Program-made: the position numbers and the translations under genes
In this document: positions 1 through 11,292 of the stretch, piece by piece
Numbering within the stretch: position 1 is the first letter of the stretch
How the letters are laid out: every line of letters begins with the position of its first letter
The notes under the pieces: model-generated
Seen by the model: only the letters and a program-made list of their open reading frames with translations
Database searches by the model: none
What the model was told of the DNA's origin: nothing
DNA from: JAFDWR01 sp038216655
GTDB taxonomy: Bacteria > Armatimonadota > Fimbriimonadia > Fimbriimonadales > Fimbriimonadaceae
Direction: 5' to 3'
Assembly (NCBI GenBank): GCA_038216655.1
Contig: JBBQPZ010000021.1
Span: forward strand, 1 to 64,000
DNA: 64,000 bases

Positions 1-66
1 CTCTCAGGGCAAGGGGAAGTCAACCAGCATCTTGGAGATGCAGGTTGGAAAACCTGCGCTACTAAG
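1..66 (+). repeat. REP-like palindromic repeat, family A
   Basis: Positions 41-56 read CAGGTTGGAAAACCTG, a perfect 6-bp stem with a GGAA loop, followed by CGCT. A second copy lies at 36513-36580 and shares the flank as well: both have CTCTCAGG and then AAGTCAACC upstream. A degenerate copy is near 32425-32450. The two good copies are 36 kb apart, so this is a dispersed intergenic element and not a gene-specific site. Confidence 0.75.
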
Positions 67-83
67 AGTGGGTGGCGGTTGGC

Positions 84-135
84 CCCCTCCCTACCTCCCC
101 CCGAGGCGGGGGAGGAGCCGGCTATCCGGCTTGGG
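84..135 (+). repeat. GC-rich palindromic repeat, family C
   Basis: CCTCCCCC and GGGGGAGG form a stem, and directly after it AGCCGG-CTAT-CCGGCT forms a second small hairpin. A related double hairpin (CCCTCTCCC/GGGAGAGGG followed by GCCGG-AGAT-CCGGC) lies at about 47648-47697. Intergenic, non-coding. Confidence 0.6.
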
Positions 136-184
136 ACTGGGTTGGTTCCTCTCTCTTGGGCTTACTGGTAGTTCCAAGGTTGCT

Positions 185-213
185 GCCGACTGGAGTGTCG
201 GCGCTCCCAGTTA
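185..213 (+). repeat. REP-like palindromic repeat, family B
   Basis: GCCGAC and GTCGGC flank a loop containing GGAG, followed by a CGCTCCCAGTTA-like tail. Other copies are at 47871-47899 (perfect 7-bp stem GCCGACA/TGTCGGC with GGAG loop) and 61154-61182 (one mismatch). The tail after the stem is conserved in all three, which separates this element from a chance hairpin. Confidence 0.7.
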
Positions 214-481
214 GCGCTTGACGAAGTCTGCCTACGAATTCTGCGAGGAGCTCTTGGACTTTGCAAATGTCAGTGGAACAAAGGACACCGAATGGTGTCT
301 GACAAAAGCGGACTGGTGAGCGAGGAACGAAAGGGGGACACTCATCCTATGGCCCTGCGGGTTCTCATTGTGAGGAAGCGGGTCTGACTCGGAGAGGCGA
401 TTCGAACTTCGTCTTGCGCTCACCGTATCGCGTTCGCCCCAGTGTCGGGGCGACTGATTTTGTTTGGAAAGGAGAGTCTTG
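214..481 (+). other. Leader region of the PEP-CTERM gene
   Basis: No convincing gene is seen here. The frames that stay open have no recognisable domain and no good ribosome site. A strong site, GGAAAGGAG at about 466-474, precedes the ATG at 482. The long leader probably holds the promoter, but I could not fix a -10/-35 pair. Confidence 0.5.
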
Positions 482-1105
482 ATGTCTTTGAAAACTATCG
501 CTATTGCTTTGTCTGCCTTGTCTATCGTGTCCGTCGCTTCCGCAGTTGAAATCAATATTGCGGGGACGTCAACGGGAGCGTTTAACGCCCAGGGTTCGGC
601 CAACGTTAACACGTTGCTGGGTCTGACCTATAACGGATCGACGTTCTCGCAGACCACCGCCGGTGGCTTCGCCGCCTTCGGTGGTAACCCCAACCCAAGC
701 GCGAACGTCGATAACTTCGGTTCGTTCACGCTCACCGGTGCCATCAACACCTATACGGGGAACACCTTCACCTTGCTGCTCAACATTACCGATCCTCTCG
801 GCATCGTCGGGGGCGGTTCCCAGAGCTTCCAGGCTGCGGTGGTTGGACAAGTCGTCAGCATCGCTGCGGGCGGCGTGAACGTTAGCTTTGGTGCGAACTC
901 AACTCACACCTACACGTTTGCCAATGCGACCAGCGTTGGTACGTTCACCCTCAACCTGAACAACGTCGCCCTCACGCCAGGACAGTCGGCGAGCCTTACG
1001 GGTTACGTCCTTGCTTCGGCTACCCCGGTTCCGGAGCCGGCAACCCTCGCCGGGCTTGGAATCGCAAGTCTGGCCCTCATTCGACGCCGCAGAACAAAGA
1101 AATAA
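482..1105 (+). CDS. PEP-CTERM sorted exported protein
   Basis: Secreted protein of 207 residues with unknown adhesive or matrix role. The N-terminus is a signal peptide (MSLKTIAIALSALSIV, cleavage after SVASA). The middle is rich in Gly, Asn, Thr and Ser in a beta-strand-like pattern. The C-terminus is a textbook PEP-CTERM tail: VPEPATLAG, a hydrophobic helix, then RRRR-TKK. In the known system, exosortase recognises this tail, removes it, and the protein goes to the envelope or extracellular matrix. I chose ATG 482 over an upstream TTG (464) because GGAAAGGAG sits 8 nt before it and because the signal peptide starts there. A hairpin terminator follows. No exosortase is in the window, but two more PEP-CTERM genes are (38817 and 41054). 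Confidence 0.9.
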   Translation: MSLKTIAIALSALSIVSVASAVEINIAGTSTGAFNAQGSANVNTLLGLTYNGSTFSQTTAGGFAAFGGNPNPSANVDNFGSFTLTGAINTYTGNTFTLLLNITDPLGIVGGGSQSFQAAVVGQVVSIAAGGVNVSFGANSTHTYTFANATSVGTFTLNLNNVALTPGQSASLTGYVLASATPVPEPATLAGLGIASLALIRRRRTKK

Positions 1106-1126
1106 GTTGCGGGATAGTTGACCGGG

Positions 1127-1156
1127 ACGGCTCAGGCACGAAAGTGACTGAGCCGT
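1127..1156. terminator. Bidirectional hairpin terminator
   Basis: ACGGCTCAG (1127-1135) pairs perfectly with CTGAGCCGT (1148-1156), with TTTC after it. It sits exactly between the ends of two converging genes (the PEP-CTERM gene and formate dehydrogenase), so it can serve both. Confidence 0.75.
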
Positions 1157-1157
1157 T

Positions 1158-3839
<2,682 letters not shown>

Positions 3840-3847
3840 GGACCCTC

Positions 3848-5479
3848 TTAGTTCAAGCCGTGGATGACGCCGGCGTCATCCACATCGATTCGCAGGGCGG
3901 CGGGCGTCTTGCCCATTCCGGGCATGAGCATGATGTCGCCGCAGATCGCGACCATAAAGCGCGCGCCTGCCGAGATCTTGATATCGCGGACGTGGAGGTC
4001 GAAGTCCTTCGGCGCGCCGAGCAGACTCGCGTCATCGCTGAGACTCATCTGAGTCTTGGCGACACAGACCGGAAGCTCGCCATAGCCGTGGGCTTCGGCC
4101 CAGGCGAGGCGCTTCTCGGCAGACTTCGAGAGGACGACGCCGCGACCACCGTACACCTTCTTCACGAGCTTCTCAAGCTTGATCGGGAGGCGATCGGCGA
4201 GGTCGTAGATCGTGGTGAAGGTCGAGGGTCTCTCGGAGACTTCCGCCACCTTCTCGGCGAGCTCCTCGCATCCGGTTCCGCCGCAGTTCCATGGGTTGGC
4301 GACGACCGCTTCGACGCCGTTCGCCGCCGCGAATTGGCAGACCGTTTCGAGGTCCTCGGGGGTGTCGTCGATGAACTGGTTGACCGCGACGACGACGGGA
4401 GGTCCGTAAGATGTCAGGTGGCGAATATGTTGTTGGAGGTTGCACAGCCCGTCTTCCAGCTTGCCCTTGCCGTTGTAGCGGAGGGCGCGAACAGTGGCGA
4501 CCAGGACGATCGCGCTGGGCTGCTCGCCGAGTTGCGGACAGACAATGTTGAGGAACTTCTCGCCGCCGAGGTCGGAGCCAAAGCCGCCTTCGGTGACCAG
4601 GTAATCGGCGAGGGCGATGCCGCACTTGGTGCCGAGCACCGAGGAGCAGCCGTGAGCGACGTTGCCGAACGGTCCGCCGTGGATGAGGGCCGCGCCGCCT
4701 TCGATGGTCTGGACCAGGTTCGGCCGAATCGCGTCACGCAGGAGCGCCGCCATCGCACCGGAGGCACCCAGGTCGCCAGCGGTGATCGGCTTGCCTTCGG
4801 GACCGAGTGCGACGATGATGCTGGCGAGTCGCTCCTTGAGATCGCCAAGAGAGCGAGCCAAACAAAGCGAGGCCATGACCTCGCTCGCCGGGGTGATGAC
4901 GAAGCCGTCGGAACGAACGGGTCCGTTACCCTGGCCAAGGCCAACGACGATCTCGCGGAGACCCCGGTCGATCATATCCATCGCGCGGGGCCACCAGACT
5001 TTGGTGAGGTCGATGTTGAGTGGGTTCCCACTGTGCAGCGAGGAGTCGAGCATCGCCGACAGCAGTCCGTGCGCGGCGGTGATCGCGGGGAAATCGCCGT
5101 TGAAGAAGAGGTTGATCTCCTCCATCGGGAGGACTTGGCTGTAGCCGCCGCCGCAGGCTCCACCTTTGACGCCGAAAACGGGGCCAAGAGCCGGTTCTCG
5201 GAGCGCGGGGATTGCCTTCTTTCCGATGCGATTTAGGCCTTGGGCGAGGCCGATGGAGACGGTGGTCTTCCCTTCCCCTGCGGGGGTTGGGTTGATCGCG
5301 GAGACGAGGATTACCTTGCCCCGCTTGGGTCCGCCGGTCAGGCGAGCGACGCCGCTGGTGGTGAGTTTGGCCTTGGTGCGGCCGAGGGGTTCGAAGTCAT
5401 CGTCGCTAAGATTTGCCCAGGCGGCAATCTGGTCAATCGGCAAAACCTGCGCCTTTTGGGCGATCTCCAAGTTAGTCAT
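3848..5479 (-). CDS. fhs: Formate-tetrahydrofolate ligase
   Basis: ATP-dependent enzyme that joins formate to tetrahydrofolate to give 10-formyl-THF, feeding purine, formyl-Met and other one-carbon steps. 543 residues, close to the usual 550-560. Seen directly: the P-loop PTPAGEGKTT, the family stretch REPALGPVFGVKGGA, the GDFPAITAAH segment, and the C-terminal GDIMLMPGMGKTPAA. I set the start at the internal ATG (MTNLEIAQKA) because GAGGA lies 6-7 nt upstream; the frame stays open 6 codons further up, which adds nothing conserved. The downstream gene is formate dehydrogenase with an 8-nt gap, so formate activation and formate oxidation are made together. This could be the formate branch of a Wood-Ljungdahl-like or serine-cycle route, but no other such gene is in the window. 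Confidence 0.97.
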   Translation of the reverse strand: MTNLEIAQKAQVLPIDQIAAWANLSDDDFEPLGRTKAKLTTSGVARLTGGPKRGKVILVSAINPTPAGEGKTTVSIGLAQGLNRIGKKAIPALREPALGPVFGVKGGACGGGYSQVLPMEEINLFFNGDFPAITAAHGLLSAMLDSSLHSGNPLNIDLTKVWWPRAMDMIDRGLREIVVGLGQGNGPVRSDGFVITPASEVMASLCLARSLGDLKERLASIIVALGPEGKPITAGDLGASGAMAALLRDAIRPNLVQTIEGGAALIHGGPFGNVAHGCSSVLGTKCGIALADYLVTEGGFGSDLGGEKFLNIVCPQLGEQPSAIVLVATVRALRYNGKGKLEDGLCNLQQHIRHLTSYGPPVVVAVNQFIDDTPEDLETVCQFAAANGVEAVVANPWNCGGTGCEELAEKVAEVSERPSTFTTIYDLADRLPIKLEKLVKKVYGGRGVVLSKSAEKRLAWAEAHGYGELPVCVAKTQMSLSDDASLLGAPKDFDLHVRDIKISAGARFMVAICGDIMLMPGMGKTPAALRIDVDDAGVIHGLN

Positions 5480-5583
5480 CTTTGGTCCTCGCCGCACAAC
5501 CTCGCGGCCTAAGGTTCTCTATCCCCCATTGTGGTCCTCCCTACGGCAGTAAATGCGTCATTCTTTTGCACCTCAGAAGGCGG

Positions 5584-6054
5584 CTAGCCGTCGGGATTGG
5601 TGAGCCAGATGATCGTCGGAACGTTCTCCGGTGTGCGCTCAAATACGACGCCGATCTTGGTTTGGTCTCCGGGTCGCACCTGAAACACCTGGTCCGCCAC
5701 GACGCGTCCGTGGGCCATCGCCGAGAACTTGAATCGTCGTATCTCGAACGGACGATCGAAGTGGATCTTGTAAGTCTCGCGGCGCTGGGTCCTCGGCCTT
5801 AGCTCGAGCCCCTTCAGGGCCGGCCCTTCACCTTGCCAGAGGTTAACCGTCCACTCGTAGTCGTTATTGATAAGCACCGCTTCAAGGGTAGTGTCGATCG
5901 GGTACTTCAACTCCCGGCGGTACCGCGTCCCCGCGTCCTCCCAGCAACCGCTAAGCAGGCATGGCAAGAAGAGGAGTAAGGCTAGTCCTTGGCTCCGGCG
6001 GCCTTTCGAGCCCGTTCGAATTCGTCGTGAAGTTGGTTGATGCGTTCGAAGCAT
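5584..6054 (-). CDS. Putative lipoprotein
   Basis: 156-residue protein of unknown function. It has a basic N-region, a hydrophobic stretch and the lipobox LLSGC (Cys about residue 37), so it is probably lipid-anchored. The mature part is mostly beta-strand-like with no motif I recognise. The only usable start is an ATG 73 nt inside the end of the upstream gene, so the two genes overlap unusually far. The overlap and the shared strand suggest one transcript with the membrane protein before it. The start is the weakest part of this call; the lipobox supports the frame. Confidence 0.65.
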   Translation of the reverse strand: MLRTHQPTSRRIRTGSKGRRSQGLALLLFLPCLLSGCWEDAGTRYRRELKYPIDTTLEAVLINNDYEWTVNLWQGEGPALKGLELRPRTQRRETYKIHFDRPFEIRRFKFSAMAHGRVVADQVFQVRPGDQTKIGVVFERTPENVPTIIWLTNPDG

Positions 6055-7568
6055 GAGTTGGACTCCTTGAGCAGCGCGGCTCGGTCAGATTCCGGGGCCG
6101 TCTTGAGCTTGAGATCGATCGCGTTCATCTGATCCCGCAGTTGGGCAATCTCTTTGAGCGTGTCCCTCTCCTTTTGCATGAGATCCGGTGAAGGGACCCA
6201 GTCCTCGTTCTTGGGTTTCGCGTACGGCTTCTCGCCAAACACGCCCGGCGCGATGTCGAGCGGAGGACTTGGCATCGTCTTCATGAAGGCAAATGCCAGC
6301 GGGAGGCCGAGGCAAACGACGCCGACCGCGGTCCCGATGCCGTGCCCCATGGGTGGGAACGGCGAGGTGTAAACAGGATCGCCGGGTTCTCGATTGATCA
6401 ACTCGTAGACCTGGGGGTCGATCGTAACGCCCTGGTCCCTCAGCCAACCGATCATCTGCGGGGCACCGATCAGGCTCGTGCCAGCAAATCGGAACCGCTT
6501 GCCGTCCCGCAGCAAGAGCGTGAACGCATACTCGGGGCGGGAAGCGATCAGTGCCATCCCGAGCGCCCGCCAACTCACCAGTGCGGAGATGAAGATCAAC
6601 GCGCGTGAGAACTTCGGCGAGTCAAGCCGACCGATGGTAACCTGCTCAATCGCGTCCGGCCCGAACTCGGTGCGGCCCCGCAGGTTCGTGAGCCGCAGGC
6701 CCGAGCCGACGATCTCAAGGCTCTCCGAGGTGTACCAAGCCGCGATCACCCAGACCGAGAGGATCAGCAAGGACATGAACCAACAGAAGCCGGTCAGGTA
6801 ACCCCATCCGCCGCTCCCGAAGATTCCCTCTCCGTAGCCGTTGGAATTGGTCACGAACACGGGGAGGATGAAGAACATCCCACCGATCACGGCGCCGATC
6901 AGGTCAGGTAAGACGGCACCGCGCACTCGCGAATAACGGATCGACTCCCGGACCACTTTGGGCCAAGGCAGAAGCGCGTACGCCAGGAGCGTTAGCCCCA
7001 GGATGGCCCACCCAATATTCCGCGTAGGATAGAGCAGCTCGAAGGGAGCTTGACTCACCAAATCGCTGCCCCCGACCCGGGTGACACCTAGATACTCGGT
7101 GCGTTCCCCGTCAATGGCGACGTACTGAAAGGTGCGCTCGTGGCTGAAGGACTTGACGATCTCGGGCAAGGGACCTTCATCGGGCCGGAAATAGAACGAC
7201 TCATTCCAGAAGCTTCTTCCCTTCCGATCGGCCAGCGCCTTTGGTGGATTCGGGGCGGCGAGCGCATTGAAGAACCCTTGCCATCGCTCGCCCGTGACGC
7301 GGATGAGGCGACCCTCAGTCTCGCTCTTGACGAACTGGTCGAGCGTGCCGCGCGAATTCGGGGCGAGGTCGATTCCCTTCAGGTTCTCACCCCCAATTTC
7401 GCGACTCATCGTGCGGATGGCATCGGTCGAGTGGTCCTGTTTGCGTTGGCGCTCCGCATTCCAGTCCACGGGCTGGACCCGGTAGAGCTCGTGGGGAATG
7501 GCGGCCAGGTACCACAAGCCGGAGAACACGCCGATACCTAGGATCACGCGACGAATGATTTCGAGCAT
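5982..7568 (-). CDS. Polytopic membrane protein of unknown function
   Basis: 528 residues, not recognised. One membrane segment at residues 8-25, an outside or soluble domain of about 160 residues, then several more segments (about 188-207, 225-245, 265-287, 325-345, 418-435), and a charged C-terminal coiled coil (about 460-525: KERDTLKEIAQLRDQM and onward). A strong ribosome site (GAGGAGG) sits before the ATG. It follows the zinc-ribbon gene at 7579 by 10 nt and so belongs to the same operon. The coiled-coil tail suggests oligomerisation or a partner protein. Possibly the integral part of a complex with the two zinc-ribbon proteins; this is inferred from gene order only. Confidence 0.8.
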   Translation of the reverse strand: MLEIIRRVILGIGVFSGLWYLAAIPHELYRVQPVDWNAERQRKQDHSTDAIRTMSREIGGENLKGIDLAPNSRGTLDQFVKSETEGRLIRVTGERWQGFFNALAAPNPPKALADRKGRSFWNESFYFRPDEGPLPEIVKSFSHERTFQYVAIDGERTEYLGVTRVGGSDLVSQAPFELLYPTRNIGWAILGLTLLAYALLPWPKVVRESIRYSRVRGAVLPDLIGAVIGGMFFILPVFVTNSNGYGEGIFGSGGWGYLTGFCWFMSLLILSVWVIAAWYTSESLEIVGSGLRLTNLRGRTEFGPDAIEQVTIGRLDSPKFSRALIFISALVSWRALGMALIASRPEYAFTLLLRDGKRFRFAGTSLIGAPQMIGWLRDQGVTIDPQVYELINREPGDPVYTSPFPPMGHGIGTAVGVVCLGLPLAFAFMKTMPSPPLDIAPGVFGEKPYAKPKNEDWVPSPDLMQKERDTLKEIAQLRDQMNAIDLKLKTAPESDRAALLKESNSCFERINQLHDEFERARKAAGAKD

Positions 7569-7578
7569 GTTAGCCTCC

Positions 7579-8319
7579 TCATGGCCCCGCCGTGCGTTTG
7601 GCTTTCGCCTGCTCGGTTTGGCCGTTCGGCAACTTCGCGGTTAAGGTGAGTTCATTACCGAACCCGTTGAGTTCGGCGGATATCTCGACCTTCTGGGAAG
7701 CGTCCTGCGGGTTGGTGAGCGTAGCCGCGACCTTACGGGTGCCCGCTGGCTTCATCACGATCTCCATCGGTGCGGCGCTGCCGTCGGGCGGGACGAGTTT
7801 GACCCCGCCTTCGACTTGCTGAAGCTTGAACTTGTCGCCCCCCATGGTGTTCTTCCCGGCGGTCATCTCCCAGGTCCCTGCGAAGGCCTGGGGCCGGGAA
7901 AGCAGGATAGTCGAGTATGCCCAATAGCCCCCGAGCGCGAGGACGAGCAAGACGAAACCAAGCACGAATCGCCCCTTGTTCCCCCCACTGTGCGTGACGG
8001 CTCGCGGCGCATACGCCGGCGGTTGGGGAGCGAAGTACACGGGTGCCGACGGAGGAGGAGGTGCCATCCTCGCTGAAGCCGGAGGAGCCGGGCGCGGAGA
8101 GGGACGCGGAGCCGTGGCGGTGGCAACCGCCCCCGCGACGGCGGCCCCGCAACCGGCACAGAACTTCGCGCCTGGTTTCAGTGCGGCGCCGCAGGAGCCG
8201 CACTGACGAACCGTCGGTTGCGTTTGCACGGACGGGGCCGCGACGGCGAGAGGGGACCCGCAGCTCTCGCAGAACTTGCTCCCCTCAGGAATCGGTGAAT
8301 GACATTTCGAACAGATCAT
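7579..8319 (-). CDS. Double zinc-ribbon, single-pass membrane protein
   Basis: 246 residues. Two zinc ribbons at the N-terminus: CSKCHSPIPEGSKFCESCG and CGSCGAALKPGAKFCAGCG, four Cys each. A Pro/Ala-rich linker follows, then one membrane helix at about residues 113-132 (GRFVLGFVLLVLALGGYWAY), then a beta-rich C-terminal domain of about 110 residues (FAGTWEMTAG...). This layout (cytoplasmic zinc ribbons, membrane anchor, outside domain) matches the protein at 13410-14390, so the two may be paralogues. AGGAGA lies 5 nt before the ATG. The gene is in an operon with 8329-9195 and 5982-7568. No specific function known. Confidence 0.85.
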   Translation of the reverse strand: MICSKCHSPIPEGSKFCESCGSPLAVAAPSVQTQPTVRQCGSCGAALKPGAKFCAGCGAAVAGAVATATAPRPSPRPAPPASARMAPPPPSAPVYFAPQPPAYAPRAVTHSGGNKGRFVLGFVLLVLALGGYWAYSTILLSRPQAFAGTWEMTAGKNTMGGDKFKLQQVEGGVKLVPPDGSAAPMEIVMKPAGTRKVAATLTNPQDASQKVEISAELNGFGNELTLTAKLPNGQTEQAKAKRTAGP

Positions 8320-8328
8320 GATCGTCTC

Positions 8329-9195
8329 CTAGAAACCGGCTAAATAGCGAAGCAGCGGCGGACCGAGCAGGGCGGAGGTAATGGATCCGCATACGACCCC
8401 GACGATAAGCAAGGTGATCGCCTTGGCGGTGTCGCATTGGACGGAGTCCTTGATCGCGACGACCGTCGTAGGGATTCGCCAGAGGCTGAGCAGCGAGCCC
8501 ACAACCGGGATGAAGCCAAACAGGCCTGGCGATTGGGCGTAGGCGACCGGACGCATCACCGCCAATGGCTCCAATGCCCGGCCAATGATGTAGGGGGCGC
8601 AATAGGCAACCCCCGCAACGAAAGCAGCCGAAGCGAGAAGTTGAACCGCGAGCAGGGCGATGAGCCAGGACAACTCCAAGCGGCCGAACATGATCCCCGT
8701 AATGGCCGGCCCCACGGTGACGGCAAGCAAGGAGAGGATCAAGCAAATCCCGGCCTCCACGTTCAGCTTCGCGTCGGCGGCGGTCTCCTGGAACGTGGCG
8801 GCGTCGAGGAAGACCGCCTTCACCATCCGGTGAATGGGTCGTCCGATGTTGGATTCAGGCGGAGCCCACTTCGAGACAGAGGCGACGACCTTCGCCATGG
8901 TTGGTTGGAGCTTGTTCTGGAGGTCCCACAGGGCACCGGGCGCGGCGGTCGGAGCCACCGTCGCAGTGGTCGCGGCGGCGGTCGCCTCGGCCGCGGTCGG
9001 AGGATCGAGGTAGCTCTTACGAACGCCCGGAGTAGTCGCCGCGACCGCCGGCTTGGGCACGGTTGCGACACCCGCCGCTTTGGGGGCGGCGGGAGTGGCA
9101 GGGGGGGTTCCCGCGAGAACCGAAGCTCCACAGCCTCGACAGAACCGGGCTCCCTCCGTCAGCGGCGAACCGCATTCTCGACAGAATTTCACCAT
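8329..9195 (-). CDS. Zinc-ribbon, Yip1-like multispanning membrane protein
   Basis: 288 residues. An N-terminal zinc ribbon (CRECGSPLTEGARFCRGCG) and a long Ala/Pro/Thr linker (about 25-85) lead to a C-terminal membrane domain with about five helices between residues 150 and 285. The pattern of the membrane part resembles Yip1-type domains, but I hold that loosely. Strong ribosome site AAAGGAGGT before the ATG. Nine nt separate it from the next zinc-ribbon gene. It sits after an ABC importer operon with a 37-nt gap and may be co-transcribed with it. Confidence 0.8.
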   Translation of the reverse strand: MVKFCRECGSPLTEGARFCRGCGASVLAGTPPATPAAPKAAGVATVPKPAVAATTPGVRKSYLDPPTAAEATAAATTATVAPTAAPGALWDLQNKLQPTMAKVVASVSKWAPPESNIGRPIHRMVKAVFLDAATFQETAADAKLNVEAGICLILSLLAVTVGPAITGIMFGRLELSWLIALLAVQLLASAAFVAGVAYCAPYIIGRALEPLAVMRPVAYAQSPGLFGFIPVVGSLLSLWRIPTTVVAIKDSVQCDTAKAITLLIVGVVCGSITSALLGPPLLRYLAGF

Positions 9196-9232
9196 ACCGG
9201 TGACCTCCTTTCCGAGCGAGAGCGCGACATGT

Positions 9233-9853
9233 TCACATCTCCTCGCTTAGGTTTGGCAAGACCATGAGTCGACCACCGACTCGGCAAGCTTCCTCCTCCG
9301 AGTGGGTGACAAAGAGCAAAGTGGAACCGGTGCTCGCAACCTCGCGCAGGATGAGATCGAGCATCTTCGCATTGAGCCGCGGCCCGAGGTGGGACAGCGG
9401 TTCGTCGAGAAGGAGAAGTTTCTTCCGCGGGGCGAGGGCGCGGACGAGCGCAACGCGCTTGGCTTGTCCTCCCGAGATCTCCGCCGGGTAGCGTTTGGCG
9501 AGCGGTTCGACCTCGGCTTCTGCGAGTAGCTCCTGGACGCGTGCCTCGTCCGGCCGATCCATCGCGAACCGGATGTTCTGGTGGATCGTCATGTGGGGCC
9601 AGAGCGCCGGCTCCTGAAAAGCGAACGAGAGATTACGTCGGTACGGCGAAACACCGCGGACGTCGACACCCTCAATCTGGACTGTGCCCCTATCTGGCAT
9701 CTCAAGCCCTGCGATGATTCGGAGGAGAGTGGTCTTTCCGCATCCCGATTCCCCTTGCAGGCAAAGAATCTCGCCCGACTCCATCCGGAGGTTGAGCTTT
9801 TCGAGGACCTGGGTCGGGCCATACGACTTTGCGATCCCCTGGAGCTCGATCAT
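9233..9853 (-). CDS. ABC transporter ATPase, iron/thiamine-type importer
   Basis: ATP-hydrolysing subunit of the importer encoded just upstream. 206 residues: Walker A GESGCGKTT, Q-loop, signature ISGGQAKR (Ile for the usual Leu), Walker B LLLLDEPLS, H-loop THSEEEA. It stops right after the core domain, without the C-terminal regulatory domain that FbpC/PotA/MalK proteins carry. The start ATG at 9853 overlaps the permease stop as ATGA, which decides the start against an upstream in-frame codon. Together with the double permease and the COG1840-type binding protein it forms a complete importer. The substrate is probably ferric iron, possibly another metal or thiamine. Confidence 0.92.
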   Translation of the reverse strand: MIELQGIAKSYGPTQVLEKLNLRMESGEILCLQGESGCGKTTLLRIIAGLEMPDRGTVQIEGVDVRGVSPYRRNLSFAFQEPALWPHMTIHQNIRFAMDRPDEARVQELLAEAEVEPLAKRYPAEISGGQAKRVALVRALAPRKKLLLLDEPLSHLGPRLNAKMLDLILREVASTGSTLLFVTHSEEEACRVGGRLMVLPNLSEEM

Positions 9854-11292
9854 CGCTGCCACCCCGGACGTCTCAGCAACAGGGCGCTAAGCACCAACGT
9901 GGAGAGCACCATCAGGATCGAAAGCCCCGCGACCTCGTCGGACGCACCGTAGTGGAGCATGTTGTAGAGCCGTACCGCCAATGTCGTCGCCCCGGGCGGG
10001 ATCAGAATCAGCGTGGTTCCCAGTTCGGTAAGAGACAAGGCGGCAACGACGCATCCTGCGGCGATCAAAGCCGGGCTGGAAAGTGGCAGCCAGGCGCGGA
10101 CGAGGTAACGCCGCGGGGCCATGTAGATGGAGGCGGCTTGGAGGGGCGCCCGACTGACTCTCGCCGAGAAAGCGGCAAGTGCGATGATTGAGAGCGGCAG
10201 GAAACGGAGGGTCATGCCCACAACCGGGGCGACCGTGGAACTGCCAACGCTACCCAGATGACTTAACAACGTCGCCGAGCCGATTCCGACCAACGAAGCG
10301 GGCAAGGCCGCGCCGAGGACCAAGGCTGCCCACATCCCGCCCGAAACACGCCCTGCGAAGGGCAGGGATAGGAGCACCGAAACGAGCGCGGCGAAGATGG
10401 CGATCTGCGCTGAATTGACGACCTCGCCCGAGGCGTGGGAAGTGATCACGCCAAGACCGCCCGCTGATCCCACCTGTCCATTTAGCGAACCGAGCACGAC
10501 GACGCCTGAAAGTGAAAAGACCGCCACTCCGAGTCCGGTGAGACTCCGCCAAGACCCCTCTAGTCGGAGGGGCTGGGACGCCTTGCCGGTTGCCGAGATC
10601 GTGCGCCGAGTCCAGTTCGCGATAACTGCGGCGAGCGGGAGGTTCAGGACGAGTAAGGGCCAGACGCTCCCGGAGGGATTGGACCCGCTACTGAATTGGG
10701 CGAAAACGTCGAGCGCGTAGACGTTGGTCGAGAAGAGCGAAGGGACGGTGAAGTCCGAGATCGTGAGGACGGCCACGATGCAGAACGCGGCACCAATCCC
10801 GGGTGCGATCAGAGGGAGAACGACTCGTTGCATCAGTTCGCCCGGCGGCTTCGAGACCCGGCTGACGTCCAGCAGGTTGCCATCAAGGGACTTGAGCGAG
10901 ACGAACACGATACCGACCGCAATCGGCAGCAGCACCAAGGTCTGAACCAGAATCGTCGGGATCCAGCCCTGAGTCGGTAAGCCAAGGTGCGCCAACACCA
11001 CCATCCAGGCGCCTGCGGTGACCGTACCGGGGATCGCGATCATCGACACCACGATCCAAATCGCGATCCGCCCGGCCCGTGGGCTCCATTGCCAAATCCC
11101 CAGGGCCACCAGCACCGAAAGCGCGGACGCGACGACCGAGACGGTGAGCGTGAACAGGAGGGTGTGGCCGAGAAGGGCCGCCTGACGCGAGCTCAGGAAG
11201 ATGGAGTCGAACGACGAACCAGGAGTAATCAAGAGACCAGCGAGGGGGCTCCAAAGGAGGGAAATGATCAGCCATCGGAGGCCGGTTCTCAC
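9850..11292 (-). CDS. Fused ABC importer permease (FbpB-type)
   Basis: 480 residues with about twelve membrane helices in two similar halves, the fused-permease layout of ferric-iron (FbpB/AfuB) and thiamine (ThiP) importers. Inner-membrane channel subunit working with the ATPase downstream and the lipoprotein binding protein upstream. The GTG start at 11292 overlaps the binding-protein stop as GTGA, and AGGGAGG lies about 8 nt upstream. The end overlaps the ATPase as ATGA. Translation of all three is therefore coupled. Confidence 0.9.
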   Translation of the reverse strand: MRTGLRWLIISLLWSPLAGLLITPGSSFDSIFLSSRQAALLGHTLLFTLTVSVVASALSVLVALGIWQWSPRAGRIAIWIVVSMIAIPGTVTAGAWMVVLAHLGLPTQGWIPTILVQTLVLLPIAVGIVFVSLKSLDGNLLDVSRVSKPPGELMQRVVLPLIAPGIGAAFCIVAVLTISDFTVPSLFSTNVYALDVFAQFSSGSNPSGSVWPLLVLNLPLAAVIANWTRRTISATGKASQPLRLEGSWRSLTGLGVAVFSLSGVVVLGSLNGQVGSAGGLGVITSHASGEVVNSAQIAIFAALVSVLLSLPFAGRVSGGMWAALVLGAALPASLVGIGSATLLSHLGSVGSSTVAPVVGMTLRFLPLSIIALAAFSARVSRAPLQAASIYMAPRRYLVRAWLPLSSPALIAAGCVVAALSLTELGTTLILIPPGATTLAVRLYNMLHYGASDEVAGLSILMVLSTLVLSALLLRRPGWQR

